The notes under the pieces: model-generated
What the model saw: only the letters and a program-made list of their open reading frames with translations
Told to the model about the DNA's origin: nothing
Databases searched by the model: none
Part shown: positions 26,596-35,837 of the stretch, one piece after another
Position numbering within the stretch: the first letter of the stretch is position 1
How the letters are laid out: the number at the start of each line of letters is the position of its first letter
Program-made: the position numbers and the translations under genes
Assembly: GCA_965651905.1 (NCBI GenBank)
Contig: CBFGUG010000033.1
Location: forward strand, 1-64,000
Reading direction: 5' to 3'
Source of the DNA: SZUA-265 sp965651905
Lineage (GTDB): Bacteria > Myxococcota_A > Polyangia > Polyangiales > Polyangiaceae
DNA length: 64,000 nucleotides

Positions 26596-26699
26596 ACTTC
26601 CGTGCCTCACACGATGCAGCGGGGGCGCGTCCCACGCCATCTCGAACCCGCGACGTATCGCAAGTTGATGGCGGGCGCGTGAAGCTGTAGAACCGCACC

Positions 26700-27761
26700 A
26701 TGGGAGATTGGGCTGGTAAGCGACGTGAGTTTTTGGCCGTAGCCGCCGCGCAAGTGGTGTCTGCGATGACGTTCGTCGGGTGCAAGTCCGATTCGGACAG
26801 GCGCGCAGCGGGCACGGAAGGCGAGAGCAAACCGAGCGCAAGCGAAGCCCCCGCCAAACGTCGCATCGCCGTGATCCCCAAGGGCACGACCCACGAGTTT
26901 TGGAAGAGTGTTCACGCGGGCGCCGTGAAAGCTTCGCGTGAGTTCGACGTCGAAATCGTGTGGAAGGGTCCGCTCAAAGAAGACGACTTGAAGAGTCAAA
27001 TCGACTTGGTCGAAAGCTTCACCGCGCAGCGTGTTTCGGGGATCGTGTTGGCACCCCTCGATAGTCGAGGTTTGCGCGGCGCGGTCAAGAACGCTGCGCG
27101 CAGCAAGGTTCCCGTCGTGATTTTCGACTCCGCGTTGGACGCGGAAGAACAGACGAGTTTCGTCGCCACCGACAATCGCGCAGCAGGGCGCCTCGCGGGT
27201 GAAAAGATGGTGCAGCTCTTGGGCGGCAAGGGCAACGTGGTCGTGCTGCGGTATCAGGAAGGTTCGGCGAGCACCCACGAACGCGAAAAGGGTTTCCTCG
27301 AGGCGATGAAGGGCGCAGCAGGGATCACCGTCAAGAGCGACAATCAATACGCGGGGCCCACCACGGAGACGGCGCACAAAGCGAGTGAAAGCCTCTTGAT
27401 GGCCCAGGGCGCCGCGAGTGGAGGTGTCGACGGCGTGTTCTGCCCGAATGAGTCGAGCACGTTTGGAATGTTGCTCGCCCTCGACAAGGCGAACCTCGCC
27501 TCAAAGCTGAAGTTCGTCGGCTTCGACGCGTCGAGCAAGTTGGTCGAGGGCATGAAGGCGGACAAGATCGATGGCTTGGTGGTGCAAGATCCGTTTCAGA
27601 TGGGTTACCTGAGCGTGAAGACGATGGTCGAGCATCTGGATGGGAAAAGTGTACAGAAGGTCGTCGATACTGGCTCGACGTTCGTGGAAAAGCGAAACTT
27701 GCGAGATCCCAAAGTGGAAGCCCTGTTGAACCCGGATCTCGACAAATGGCTGGGCCAGTAG
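26700..27761 (+). CDS. Sugar ABC transporter substrate-binding lipoprotein
   Basis: 353 aa. The N-terminus combines a twin-arginine-like motif (KRREFL) with a lipobox ('AMTFVGC'). The mature part is a type 1 periplasmic binding protein of the RbsB group: 'RIAVIPKGTTHEFWKSVHAGA' starts the fold, then 'GIVLAPLDSRGLRGAVKNAA', 'PVVIFDSALD', and the hinge segments 'FVATDNRAAGRLAGEKM' and 'GVFCPNESSTFGMLLAL'. It captures a sugar for the ATPase and permease encoded downstream. Ligand identity is not deducible. Confidence 0.88.
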   Translation: MGDWAGKRREFLAVAAAQVVSAMTFVGCKSDSDRRAAGTEGESKPSASEAPAKRRIAVIPKGTTHEFWKSVHAGAVKASREFDVEIVWKGPLKEDDLKSQIDLVESFTAQRVSGIVLAPLDSRGLRGAVKNAARSKVPVVIFDSALDAEEQTSFVATDNRAAGRLAGEKMVQLLGGKGNVVVLRYQEGSASTHEREKGFLEAMKGAAGITVKSDNQYAGPTTETAHKASESLLMAQGAASGGVDGVFCPNESSTFGMLLALDKANLASKLKFVGFDASSKLVEGMKADKIDGLVVQDPFQMGYLSVKTMVEHLDGKSVQKVVDTGSTFVEKRNLRDPKVEALLNPDLDKWLGQ

Positions 27762-27816
27762 CTCGCTTTCGATTGAGCGATGTACACGAGGCAGACGAGG
27801 GCTGGTCGCGATTGAA

Positions 27817-29301
27817 ATGAGCACCCTGATCGCCGAACACTTGAGCAAGGCTTTTGGGGGAACGCGCGCGCTCACGGACGTGCGGCTCGAGGTGAACGCT
27901 GGACGCGTGGTTGCCGTGTTGGGTGAAAACGGCGCGGGAAAAAGCACGCTGATGAAGCTGCTTGCCGGGTCGCTCGAACCCGACTCGGGGAGTATGACGC
28001 TGAGCGGCGACCAATTCTCCCCGCGCAGCCCGGACGACGCTCGCAGACGTGGTATCGCTCTCGTTCCGCAAGAGCCCGAGCTGGCGCTTCACCTGAGTGT
28101 GGAAGAAAACGTCGTACTCGGCGCGGAGCCGACTCGGTACGGCTTCGTCGACAAGTCGACGATGCGTAGCCGAGCATACGCAGCGCTAGAACAGGTCACG
28201 GACGCAAGCAGTCGTATCGACCCCGCCGCACCTGCGGCATCGCTCTCGGCAAGTGAACGCCAGCGGGTGGTGATCGCACGCGCACTTGCCGTCGCCGAAC
28301 CCAAGGTACTGATCTTCGACGAGCCGACGAGCAGTCTCACCGCGACGGATGTCGAACGCCTGTTCGACGTCATCGGGCGGTTGAAAGCTCGGGGTACGTG
28401 CGTACTGTACGTGTCACATTTTCTGGACGAGGTGATGCGTGTCGCGGATGACTATTGCGTGTTACGCGATGGCAAGAACGCGGGCGATGGCAGCATCTCG
28501 AACACGAGCGTGGACGAGCTAGTGGCGCTGATGGCGGGGGGGACGAGCCATGCTGTGGTCGAGCGTGACAGTCGCTCCGCAAGCGGAGAAGTCGTGCTGT
28601 CCGTGCATCAACTGGCGGGCAAAAAACTTCCCAAACACGCTTCACTCGAGCTGCGTGCGGGCGAGGTACTCGGCATCGCTGGCTTGGTTGGCGCGGGACG
28701 CAGCGAACTGTTGCGCACGATCTTCGGCCTAGCCAAGGTTGCCAGCGGCGAGATCAAAGTTGGTGTTCACGTTGGCCCAGCCTCCCCCGTCAAACGCCTG
28801 GAGCAGGGCGTTGGCCTACTGAGTGAAGATCGAAAGGGCGAAGGCTTGGCGATGCAATTGTCTCTAGTCGAGAACTTGGTGATGTCGAAACGGGTCAGCT
28901 GGGGTCCGTTCGTTCGTGCTTCGGAAGAACGACGCACGGCCATCGCCCTGCTCGAGCGCCTGCGCGTGCGGTTCAGCGATCCCGATCAGCCCATCGCGCA
29001 ATTGTCGGGCGGCAATCAGCAGAAGATCGCCATCGCTCGGTTGCTGCATCAAGATGTGGACGTGCTCTTGCTCGACGAGCCCACACGCGGCATCGACGTG
29101 GGTAGCCGTGCTGATGTGCATCAGCTGATCGAAGAGCTCGCCTCGAGCGGCAAAGCAGTGTTGTTGGTTTCGAGCTACCTGCCAGAGCTGATGGGCGTGT
29201 GTGATCGAATCGCGGTGATGTCTCGCGGACGGCTCGGCTCGGCCCGAGTAACTGGGGACCTGGACGAACATGCGATACTGCGTGAGGCGGCGGGCGCATG
29301 A
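27817..29301 (+). CDS. Sugar ABC transporter ATPase (RbsA-type, two domains)
   Basis: 494 aa with two nucleotide-binding domains. Domain 1: Walker A LGENGAGKST, signature LSASE ('LSASERQRVVIARAL'), Walker B 'VLIFDEPTSSL'. Domain 2: degenerate Walker A 'LVGAGRSELLRT', intact signature LSGGN ('LSGGNQQKIAIARLL'), Walker B 'VLLLDEPTRGIDVG'. This asymmetry is normal for RbsA/MglA/XylG enzymes. It energises uptake through the permease encoded by the next gene, whose ATG overlaps its stop by four bases. Confidence 0.93.
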   Translation: MSTLIAEHLSKAFGGTRALTDVRLEVNAGRVVAVLGENGAGKSTLMKLLAGSLEPDSGSMTLSGDQFSPRSPDDARRRGIALVPQEPELALHLSVEENVVLGAEPTRYGFVDKSTMRSRAYAALEQVTDASSRIDPAAPAASLSASERQRVVIARALAVAEPKVLIFDEPTSSLTATDVERLFDVIGRLKARGTCVLYVSHFLDEVMRVADDYCVLRDGKNAGDGSISNTSVDELVALMAGGTSHAVVERDSRSASGEVVLSVHQLAGKKLPKHASLELRAGEVLGIAGLVGAGRSELLRTIFGLAKVASGEIKVGVHVGPASPVKRLEQGVGLLSEDRKGEGLAMQLSLVENLVMSKRVSWGPFVRASEERRTAIALLERLRVRFSDPDQPIAQLSGGNQQKIAIARLLHQDVDVLLLDEPTRGIDVGSRADVHQLIEELASSGKAVLLVSSYLPELMGVCDRIAVMSRGRLGSARVTGDLDEHAILREAAGA

Positions 29302-30302
29302 CAGGGAAACGCACGCTCCAGAGTAAACGCCCGAGCGTCGCAAGCCGCGGCCAGATCGCGCGCCAGGCGTGGGTTGGACCACTCGCGGCCGTGCTGCTGG
29401 TGTACGCGCTGTTTGCGCTCCTCTCACCCGAGACGTTCACTGGCTGGATCAACCTGACCACGATGGCGCGACAAACCGTCGTGGTCGGCATCGCCGCGCT
29501 CGGCATGACGCTCGTGATGGTGCAGGGCGGGATCGATCTATCTGTGGGTTCGAGCGTGGCCTTGACGACGGTCGTCGTGGCGCAAGCACTGAGACAGGGC
29601 TTCGGACCAGTCAGCGCCTGTCTCATCGGAGGCCTGGTCGGCGCACTTGCCGGGCTGTTCAACGGCGTGCTCGTCGCAGCACTTCGCATCACGCCGTTCA
29701 TCGTCACCTTGGGCTCGATGAGCGTGCTGCGCGGAGCGGCCAAGGGCCTCGCGAACGAACAGAAAATCGACGCCGACGATCGCGGACTCAGTGAGCTGAT
29801 GGCGATGCCCCCGCTCGATCGACAGTGGCAGGTGTTGCCACTGGGCGTGTGGCTCACCTTGCTGTTGGCTGGGCTGGCGGCGGTGCTTCTGGCGTGGACA
29901 CGGTTTGGTCGTCACTTGGTCGCAACAGGCTCGAACGTCGCGACCGCGCGGCTGTGTGGCATCAACGTGCCGCGGGTGACCATCGCGGTTTACGTCGTCG
30001 CGGGGCTGCTCGCGGGCGTCGCGGGCGTGATGGAGTTTTCGTACCTGACCGTGGGCGATCCCACCGACTCGATTGGTCTCGAACTCGCGGTGATCGCCGC
30101 CGTGGTGATCGGCGGGGGTTCGCTCGCAGGTGGTCAGGGCTCGATCGCAGGTACGCTGCTGGGCGCACTGCTGATGACGTTCATTGCCGCTGGTTGCACC
30201 CACGTGGGCGTCCCCAACTGGGTGCAAGAGATTCTGACGGGGCTGATCATCGTGGTCGCCGTGTCTCTGGATGGACTGCGACGCCAGACTGCGTCACTGT
30301 GA
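29298..30302 (+). CDS. Sugar ABC transporter permease (RbsC-type)
   Basis: A 334-aa inner-membrane permease of the BPD_transp_2 family with about ten helices. Diagnostic segments are 'LGMTLVMVQGGIDLSVGSSVAL' and 'GRHLVATGSNVATARLCGINVPRVTIAVYVVAGLLAG', plus the C-terminal 'GGGSLAGGQGSIAGTLLGALLM'. Coupled to the ATPase gene (ATGA). The last codons overlap the 3' end of the convergent gene by 9 bp. Confidence 0.93.
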   Translation: MTGKRTLQSKRPSVASRGQIARQAWVGPLAAVLLVYALFALLSPETFTGWINLTTMARQTVVVGIAALGMTLVMVQGGIDLSVGSSVALTTVVVAQALRQGFGPVSACLIGGLVGALAGLFNGVLVAALRITPFIVTLGSMSVLRGAAKGLANEQKIDADDRGLSELMAMPPLDRQWQVLPLGVWLTLLLAGLAAVLLAWTRFGRHLVATGSNVATARLCGINVPRVTIAVYVVAGLLAGVAGVMEFSYLTVGDPTDSIGLELAVIAAVVIGGGSLAGGQGSIAGTLLGALLMTFIAAGCTHVGVPNWVQEILTGLIIVVAVSLDGLRRQTASL

Positions 30303-30818
30303 CTCGCTCACCACGCGCACGCCCGAGAGGTGATGCTGCAATGCGCTCAGGCGCCTTCGTAGCGCTACCGAGTGTACAGAAAGTCCAAGATAGTCGATCG
30401 CCTCGGAAACAGCGCTCGTGGGGAACGTCACATAAACGCCCTTGCTGAACCACGAAAGAGCGGTGACCGCCGCGCGTACGCTCGCCGAATCCGTCAGGAT
30501 GGCCGCGCGGATGTCGTTCCCTCGACGTAGGTACACGTCCATCGCATCCGTGAGGCGCTTGCGCTGCGCGGCGGACGGCTGAACCACGGGTGAGGCAACC
30601 AGCACACGGATGTCAGGCCAACGCGCAGCCCGCGCATGCACGAAGTGCAAGTACACGTCCAGCTCGTCGTCGTCTAGTTCATGACTGCCGCAGGCGAACA
30701 ACACCGACTGGTGTAACGCATCGAACGCCAAGGTGCGGAGCTGGCGCCCGTGAGCATACCTCGGGGTGTCCCCGTCCTCAGGTGGCTTGCTCGGCCGTAA
30801 GTCTCCCCTACTTGTCAT
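30294..30818 (-). CDS. Hypothetical protein, SpoIIAA/STAS-like
   Basis: 174 aa, soluble, no signal. The core alternates strands and helices ('LAFDALHQSVLFACGSHELDDDELDVYLHFVH', 'RVLVASPVVQPSAAQRKRLTDAM', 'RAAILTDSASVRAAVTALSWF', 'YVTFPTSAVSEAIDYLGL') in the manner of SpoIIAA/STAS-type proteins common in myxobacteria. No catalytic residues can be named. It converges with the sugar permease gene. Family link is tentative. Confidence 0.5.
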   Translation of the reverse strand: MTSRGDLRPSKPPEDGDTPRYAHGRQLRTLAFDALHQSVLFACGSHELDDDELDVYLHFVHARAARWPDIRVLVASPVVQPSAAQRKRLTDAMDVYLRRGNDIRAAILTDSASVRAAVTALSWFSKGVYVTFPTSAVSEAIDYLGLSVHSVALRRRLSALQHHLSGVRVVSESQ

Positions 30819-31000
30819 CCGTACCCACCGTTTCGCCTACCCGAGCTTGCCTCGCGGATCCAGCATCGTCCAATTCGACCGCAAACGAACGAACGAAAAC
30901 TCGCTCCCTCACTCGGAGTCTGGTCCGCGCGAACACTCGAGGCAAGGCCGAAGCTGGCGTGCGCACCCGGACTGAGCCGCGAGGCGCTGATCCCGTGATT

Positions 31001-31825
31001 TCAATCGTGACAGCCGATGCAGCCGATCTGGGTCTCGGTGTACCCCTGAGACCAACACTCGGCTGCGGCCGCGTACGGCGAGCCTGCTAGGTCACGATGC
31101 GCGCTGTCGAGCACTTCTCGAAGTTGGGCCTGCTGCGCTGCGTGCTGCGACCCGGCCGCGTCAAGCGCGCGGAAGTGCTCCAGCTGGACCTGCACGGCCC
31201 ACAACTCGCCACGCGAATGCTGCGACAAGTCATCGGGCAGGTTTGCGAGGCGGTAGTCTAGGTCACTCTGCGCCTCAGCCAGCTGCCGCTTTCGATCCTC
31301 TCCCGAAGCGTATGGGAGCGTAGCAAGCGTGCTCATCATGTGTTGAATGCGAACACCAACGTCATCGGGTGCGATGGCTAGCGAGCGTTTCAGATCGGCA
31401 GCCCCTAGGGCCTGCAAACGACTCCCCTCCGCGAGATCTCCAGCCCGGTAAGCGAACCCGGACAAGTAGTTGTACAGCCCCCCGCGCCAGGACAACGCCG
31501 CGGCATGATTCGGGTCCGCCGACAGCGTCGCATCCAATTTGCACCAGAATCGGTCGAGCGCTGCGGCGTCGCCACTGTATCCCGCGAAAGCGTCGTCCCG
31601 CACCCAGTCATCGAAGCGCCCCCCGTCTGCCTGGGGTGATTGGTCACACGTTTGCGTCATGAACCCCTCTAAGCTGCCATTCATCTGCGGCGTTGACTCA
31701 GGCGCGGGAGCGCAGCTAGCGGGCGGCGCTGGAGCACGGCTCGGTTCCCTCGGCTCAGACGACTCACTCCCCGCGGCGCACGCGAGCGACAGCAAGACCC
31801 CACTTCCCCAAAGCAGCACCTTCAT
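31001..31825 (-). CDS. Lipoprotein ending in a CXXCH haem-type motif
   Basis: A 274-aa lipoprotein (lipobox 'LLSLAC' and a Ser/Glu/Pro linker). The middle is helical and has TPR-like character: 'ALDRFWCKLDATLSADPNHAAALSWRGGLYNYLSGFAYRAGDLAEGSRLQALGAADLKRSLAIAPDD'. The last residues are 'TQIGCIGCHD', so a single CIGCH stands four residues before the C-terminus. It might attach a c-type haem or bind metal; most cytochromes would have an axial ligand domain, which is absent. Downstream of the hybrid kinase on the same strand. Confidence 0.6.
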   Translation of the reverse strand: MKVLLWGSGVLLSLACAAGSESSEPREPSRAPAPPASCAPAPESTPQMNGSLEGFMTQTCDQSPQADGGRFDDWVRDDAFAGYSGDAAALDRFWCKLDATLSADPNHAAALSWRGGLYNYLSGFAYRAGDLAEGSRLQALGAADLKRSLAIAPDDVGVRIQHMMSTLATLPYASGEDRKRQLAEAQSDLDYRLANLPDDLSQHSRGELWAVQVQLEHFRALDAAGSQHAAQQAQLREVLDSAHRDLAGSPYAAAAECWSQGYTETQIGCIGCHD

Positions 31826-31898
31826 ACGAACACGGGTAGATCAGTTCGAGCGGGATGTCCACCGCACGCAAGACCAAACTCCAAGTAGCGTGACCCCG

Positions 31899-31983
31899 AC
31901 TACTCCTCGAGCACCACTCCTCCTCGAGCACCACTACTCATCCAGCACCACTACTCATCCAGCACCACTACTCATCCAGCAAC
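31899..31983. repeat. Five tandem 17-bp repeats at the 3' end of the hybrid kinase gene
   Basis: Units of 17 bp start at 31899, 31916, 31933, 31950 and 31967. The last three are near-identical (ACTACTCATCCAGCACC) and the first two carry CTCGAG variants. The unit nearest the kinase includes that gene's last codons and stop (Leu-Asp-Glu-TAG on the minus strand). Each copy with the CATCCAG core therefore repeats the coding end plus stop. As 17 is not a multiple of three, the following copies lie in other frames. Confidence 0.85.
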
Positions 31984-34340
31984 TGCCGCACACGGGACGT
32001 TAGCCTGGAAGGTGTCACTGGCTTCTGTAGGAACGCGATTCCATCTTTCAACACGCCGTGGTGAACGATGGAATTATCCGTGTACCCGGACATGTACAGA
32101 ACCTTAGCTTCTGGGTGAATCGCATGCATCGCTTCTGCTGCCTCGCGTCCGCTCATCTTCGGCATCACTACGTCGGTCAACATCAGATGAATCCTATCTT
32201 TGTAGGCTGTTCCGACGCTCAGCGCCTCCAAACCGTTCGCGGCTTCGAGCACGTGATACCCCTGCCGCCGCAGGATCATCGAGGTGACTTCACGCAGCGC
32301 CGCGTCATCTTCGACCAATAGAATGGTTTCTGAGCCAGTTTCCCGAGGTGGAGCGTCTGAGCTCTCGGCGCGTTGCGGTCGTTCTGCGGACGAGACTGGG
32401 AAGTAGACCTTGAATGTCGTTCCACGATTGAGCTCACTGTAAACCCAGATGTGCCCTCCACTCTGCGTCACGATACCGAACACCGTTGCCAGCCCCAACC
32501 CAGTACCCTGCTGGCCTTGTTTGGTGGTGAAAAAGGGCTCGAAGATTCTGCTCTTCGTCGCTTCATCCATCCCCATGCCCGTGTCAGACACCGCGAGCAC
32601 GACGTAGCGGCCCGCGGGCACCCCGATGTGACTCGCCTCGTACTCGTCGTCGAGCGCGATGTTGCCCGTCTCGATGACCAGGGAACCTCCGTGGGGCATC
32701 GCATCGCGTGCGTTGACCGCGAGGTTGATGATGACTTGCTCGATCTGACTCGCGTCCACCTGCACGAGTTCGAGCTTCGAGGTCAGGACGATGCTCATCT
32801 CGATATGTTCACCTATTAAACGCCGTAGCAACCCCTCGACACCCGACACTATCTCACCGAGATCAACCGCTCGAGGTTGCAAGATCTGACGCCGACCGAA
32901 CGCCAGCAGTTGCCGAGTCAGTTCGGTCGCTCTTTTTGCCGCAGTCGAAATCCCGTCCACAGCCGCAAGATTCGGATCTGACTCGCCGAGTTCCAACCTG
33001 AGCAGTTCCGCGTAACTCAACACGACGGAAAGAATGTTGTTGAAGTCATGCGCGATGCCCCCCGCGAGCTTGCCCACTGCCTCCATCTTTTGCGCTTGCC
33101 GCAGTTGCGATTCCGTCGCCACGCGTTGAGACGCATCTCGAATCGTCGCAAGGGTCGCGTTCTTACCCTCGTGAAGCGTGGGCGCGAGCGAGATGTCGAC
33201 GGGAAACGTAGTACCATCACGACGACACCCCGTAAGCGTCTGTCCCTTCGCCATCATCTGTCGTCGTGGCGCCGCCGCATATCCGTCACCCAAACGCACA
33301 CGATCCCCGCGTTGCTGTTCGGGCACTAGTTTCTCGACGGCTTCGCCCACGAGCCCTCCACGGGGATACCCAAACATCCGTTCGGACTCCGCGTTCGCGA
33401 GAAGTATCGCCCCGCCTTCGGCGACGACCAGGATGGCGTCCGCCGAACCATCGAACAGATCGCGAAACGTCTTCTCTTTTTGGGCCAGCTCCGCGGTTCG
33501 CTCTTTGACTCTCTGCTCGAGTTCGTTGCGCGCTTGTATCGCAGCGCCGTGAGCGTCGCGCAGCTCGCGTGCCAAACGCCGGGACCTGGTGATGTCTTCA
33601 GATATGCCGAGCAGGTAAGCGGGCTGCTGGTGTTCATCCAAGATCGTCACCTTGCGAGTATGCAACCAACGTTGCCCAGAAGCCGTGTCGATCGGTTCTT
33701 CTGGGATGTCGACCGTCTCCCCCTGTTTTAGCGTTTCGCGGTCCCGCGCTTGAAAGGCCGAGGCTTGCTCAACATCGAACAGGTCGAAATCAGTCTTACC
33801 GATCAGACGATCGCGAGTGATGCCGAGCAACGCTTCCCCAGCGCGGTTGAAACGAACGAACCGCAAGTCTTTGGCACGTTTGACGAAGACCATCGAGGGG
33901 ATGTTCTCCACGATCGAGTCGAGGAATGTGTTTACTTCCCGCAGTTCCTTCTCGCGGTCCGTGAGGTTTCGGGTCATCTTGGCGAAACCCACTAGAGCAC
34001 CTGCAGAGTCCCGCATTGCTCGGATCAACACCAGCGCCCAGAAGCGACTGCCGTCCTTGCGCAGCCGCCAGCCTTCGGTTTCGACTCGCCCCGTCTCTTC
34101 GGCCCTTCGCAACAAGCGTTCGGGTTCACCTTGTTGCTGTGCTTCTTCGGTATAGAAGCGGCGGAAGCTGGTACCGATGATTTCGTCCGCCGCGTAACCC
34201 TTCAGCAATTGAGCTCCCGTGTTCCAAGACTGGACCAAGCCCCGCTGATCCAGCGCGAAGATCGCGACATCTTCCAGCGAGTCGAGAAGCAGCTGCAGGT
34301 GCTCCGCAGCAAGCGCCCCACTTTTGGAACTCTTACTCAT
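31968..34340 (-). CDS. Hybrid sensor histidine kinase (PAS-PAS-PAS-HisKA-HATPase-REC)
   Basis: 790 aa from ATG 34340 ('MSKSSKSGALAAEH'). No membrane helix, so it is a cytoplasmic sensor. Three PAS domains (about residues 15-125, 140-265 and 300-410) are followed by a HisKA H-box 'LAGGIAHDFNNILSVVLSYAE', an N-box 'VIINLAVNARDAMPHGG', 'DTGMGM' and 'GTGLGLATVFGIV'. A C-terminal receiver has the phospho-Asp in 'MLTDVVMPKMSG' and the conserved Lys in 'FLQKPVTP'. HDFNN-type H-boxes are typical of delta-proteobacterial kinases. It is divergent from the receiver protein gene at 34605, a possible partner. The stimulus is unknown. Confidence 0.92.
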   Translation of the reverse strand: MSKSSKSGALAAEHLQLLLDSLEDVAIFALDQRGLVQSWNTGAQLLKGYAADEIIGTSFRRFYTEEAQQQGEPERLLRRAEETGRVETEGWRLRKDGSRFWALVLIRAMRDSAGALVGFAKMTRNLTDREKELREVNTFLDSIVENIPSMVFVKRAKDLRFVRFNRAGEALLGITRDRLIGKTDFDLFDVEQASAFQARDRETLKQGETVDIPEEPIDTASGQRWLHTRKVTILDEHQQPAYLLGISEDITRSRRLARELRDAHGAAIQARNELEQRVKERTAELAQKEKTFRDLFDGSADAILVVAEGGAILLANAESERMFGYPRGGLVGEAVEKLVPEQQRGDRVRLGDGYAAAPRRQMMAKGQTLTGCRRDGTTFPVDISLAPTLHEGKNATLATIRDASQRVATESQLRQAQKMEAVGKLAGGIAHDFNNILSVVLSYAELLRLELGESDPNLAAVDGISTAAKRATELTRQLLAFGRRQILQPRAVDLGEIVSGVEGLLRRLIGEHIEMSIVLTSKLELVQVDASQIEQVIINLAVNARDAMPHGGSLVIETGNIALDDEYEASHIGVPAGRYVVLAVSDTGMGMDEATKSRIFEPFFTTKQGQQGTGLGLATVFGIVTQSGGHIWVYSELNRGTTFKVYFPVSSAERPQRAESSDAPPRETGSETILLVEDDAALREVTSMILRRQGYHVLEAANGLEALSVGTAYKDRIHLMLTDVVMPKMSGREAAEAMHAIHPEAKVLYMSGYTDNSIVHHGVLKDGIAFLQKPVTPSRLTSRVRQLLDE

Positions 34341-34604
34341 CCCCAAGCTCCCCGCGCACCATAACACCCTCGAGTGAGCCCGCCTAGCACGGCGCTGTCC
34401 GGGTCGACGACGCGCGAGGATGACCTGACTGGGCCAGATGTTCTACACGCCACTGCGCATGCTACCAGCCGTCGGAGCGATACCCAAGCGCAGCTTTCGC
34501 GGCCTCGTTGCGCGGGCTTAGCTAGAGGCTACGCTGGCCGTACTGTGAGAGGCAAGGCGAAAGCCGAAGGCTAGAAAGCTCTTCGAGAACGGAGGGGGCG
34601 GTAG

Positions 34605-35813
34605 ATGCGAATCGTTGTGGCGGATGATGACCCGTTGACGCGTGCGATACTGGCGCGAACGCTGACAAAACACACATCCCACAAGGTCACGACCGTGGCC
34701 GACGGCGACCTGGCGTTGGACTTGGCGCTGTCGGACGACCCGCCCGACGCGCTGCTACTGGATTGGGTGATGCCTAGGATGACTGGTACGGAAGTGTGCC
34801 GCCGCGTCCGTGCGGCACCGCTGCGCCGTCAGCCGTACATCTTGCTCGTTACCGTCAAGAACCAACGCGACGAACTCGTCGAAGGTCTCGGAGTCGGGGC
34901 GGACGATCTTCTCAGCAAACCCATCGCTCCCGAGGTACTGATCGCGAGGTTGCGGTCGGCAGAGTTGCAGCGAGGTTCGCGACGAACGAGCGCACTCGTA
35001 CAGCGAGCACTGATGAGCGCTCGCTCGGAGGGCAGCGGCGAGCTGTTAATTCGCGACGGCGAGGTTACGGGTCACGTCTTTTTTCACCAAGGCGCCGTGG
35101 CATGGGCCCACATTTCCGACGACCGCAACGCATTGTTCGAGTTGCTTTCACCCGAGTCGGGGCTCGACAAGGAGGCCGCTCGCGACATCGTCAAGCAGTG
35201 CCGCGAGACGGGTGCGCGTTTGAGCGATGTCCTCGTCAGTTGGGGGCTGACCGACCGCGCGAGTTTGCGCGACTCGATGCAAAACTGGATCATGAAGAAA
35301 CTGGAAACGATCAGCGGGTTTCGTCAACCGCAGACACTGTTCGTGCCCCACGCGCGACACTACGCCGATGACATGCTCTTCGATCTGGAAGAGGTAGCCC
35401 CGAGCGTGGTCTCAGAATCACGACCTGGAACTGAGCTCGAACTGACGTCGGACTGGTGCAGCGCGTTCCCTCAGGCCGATCCCGACGAAGAAACCACGAC
35501 ACTGCTCGCGCGCTGCATGGGGTGCGAGGGCATCAGCGGAGTAGCCATTCTGGATCGCGAGCTCGGGTGTTGCTTCGGGCAGAGCGGGAGCACTCTCAAT
35601 CCGCACATCGCGTGGGCGATGCTCCAAAGCATGAGCGTGGTCTCCCGCCACGCGGAGCTCGCGGACATAGTCGTCGTCACGCCACCAGACTTCCATCTGA
35701 TTCGCGTGCTGAAAGGCAAACCCAACCGCTTCGTTTACGCTCGAGCCAGCGGAGACCAAGTGCTGCTCGGCGCCGCACGGCTGCAACTCCAACAAGTGAT
35801 GGACGGCTGCTAG
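34605..35813 (+). CDS. Response regulator with C-terminal DUF4388-like and roadblock-like region
   Basis: 402 aa. An N-terminal receiver (1-120) has acidic residues DDD at 7-9, phospho-Asp53 ('ALLLDWVMPRMTG') and Lys in 'LLSKPIAPEVL'. Residues about 125-260 resemble the DUF4388/PatA-type domain ('GELLIRDGEVTGHVFFHQGAVAWAHI'). Residues about 305-400 look like a roadblock/LC7 fold ('GISGVAILDRELGCCFGQSG' and 'RFVYARASGDQVLLGAARLQLQQV'). There is no DNA-binding domain, so it probably signals through protein contacts, as in myxobacterial polarity control. Divergent from the hybrid kinase. Confidence 0.82.
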   Translation: MRIVVADDDPLTRAILARTLTKHTSHKVTTVADGDLALDLALSDDPPDALLLDWVMPRMTGTEVCRRVRAAPLRRQPYILLVTVKNQRDELVEGLGVGADDLLSKPIAPEVLIARLRSAELQRGSRRTSALVQRALMSARSEGSGELLIRDGEVTGHVFFHQGAVAWAHISDDRNALFELLSPESGLDKEAARDIVKQCRETGARLSDVLVSWGLTDRASLRDSMQNWIMKKLETISGFRQPQTLFVPHARHYADDMLFDLEEVAPSVVSESRPGTELELTSDWCSAFPQADPDEETTTLLARCMGCEGISGVAILDRELGCCFGQSGSTLNPHIAWAMLQSMSVVSRHAELADIVVVTPPDFHLIRVLKGKPNRFVYARASGDQVLLGAARLQLQQVMDGC

Positions 35814-35837
35814 CCCTCAGGGCTCGCTCGAGGCGAG

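Noticed and set aside
27817..29301. Degenerate second Walker A of the sugar ATPase as an anomaly
   Set aside because: Asymmetric ATP sites are normal for RbsA-type two-domain ATPases.
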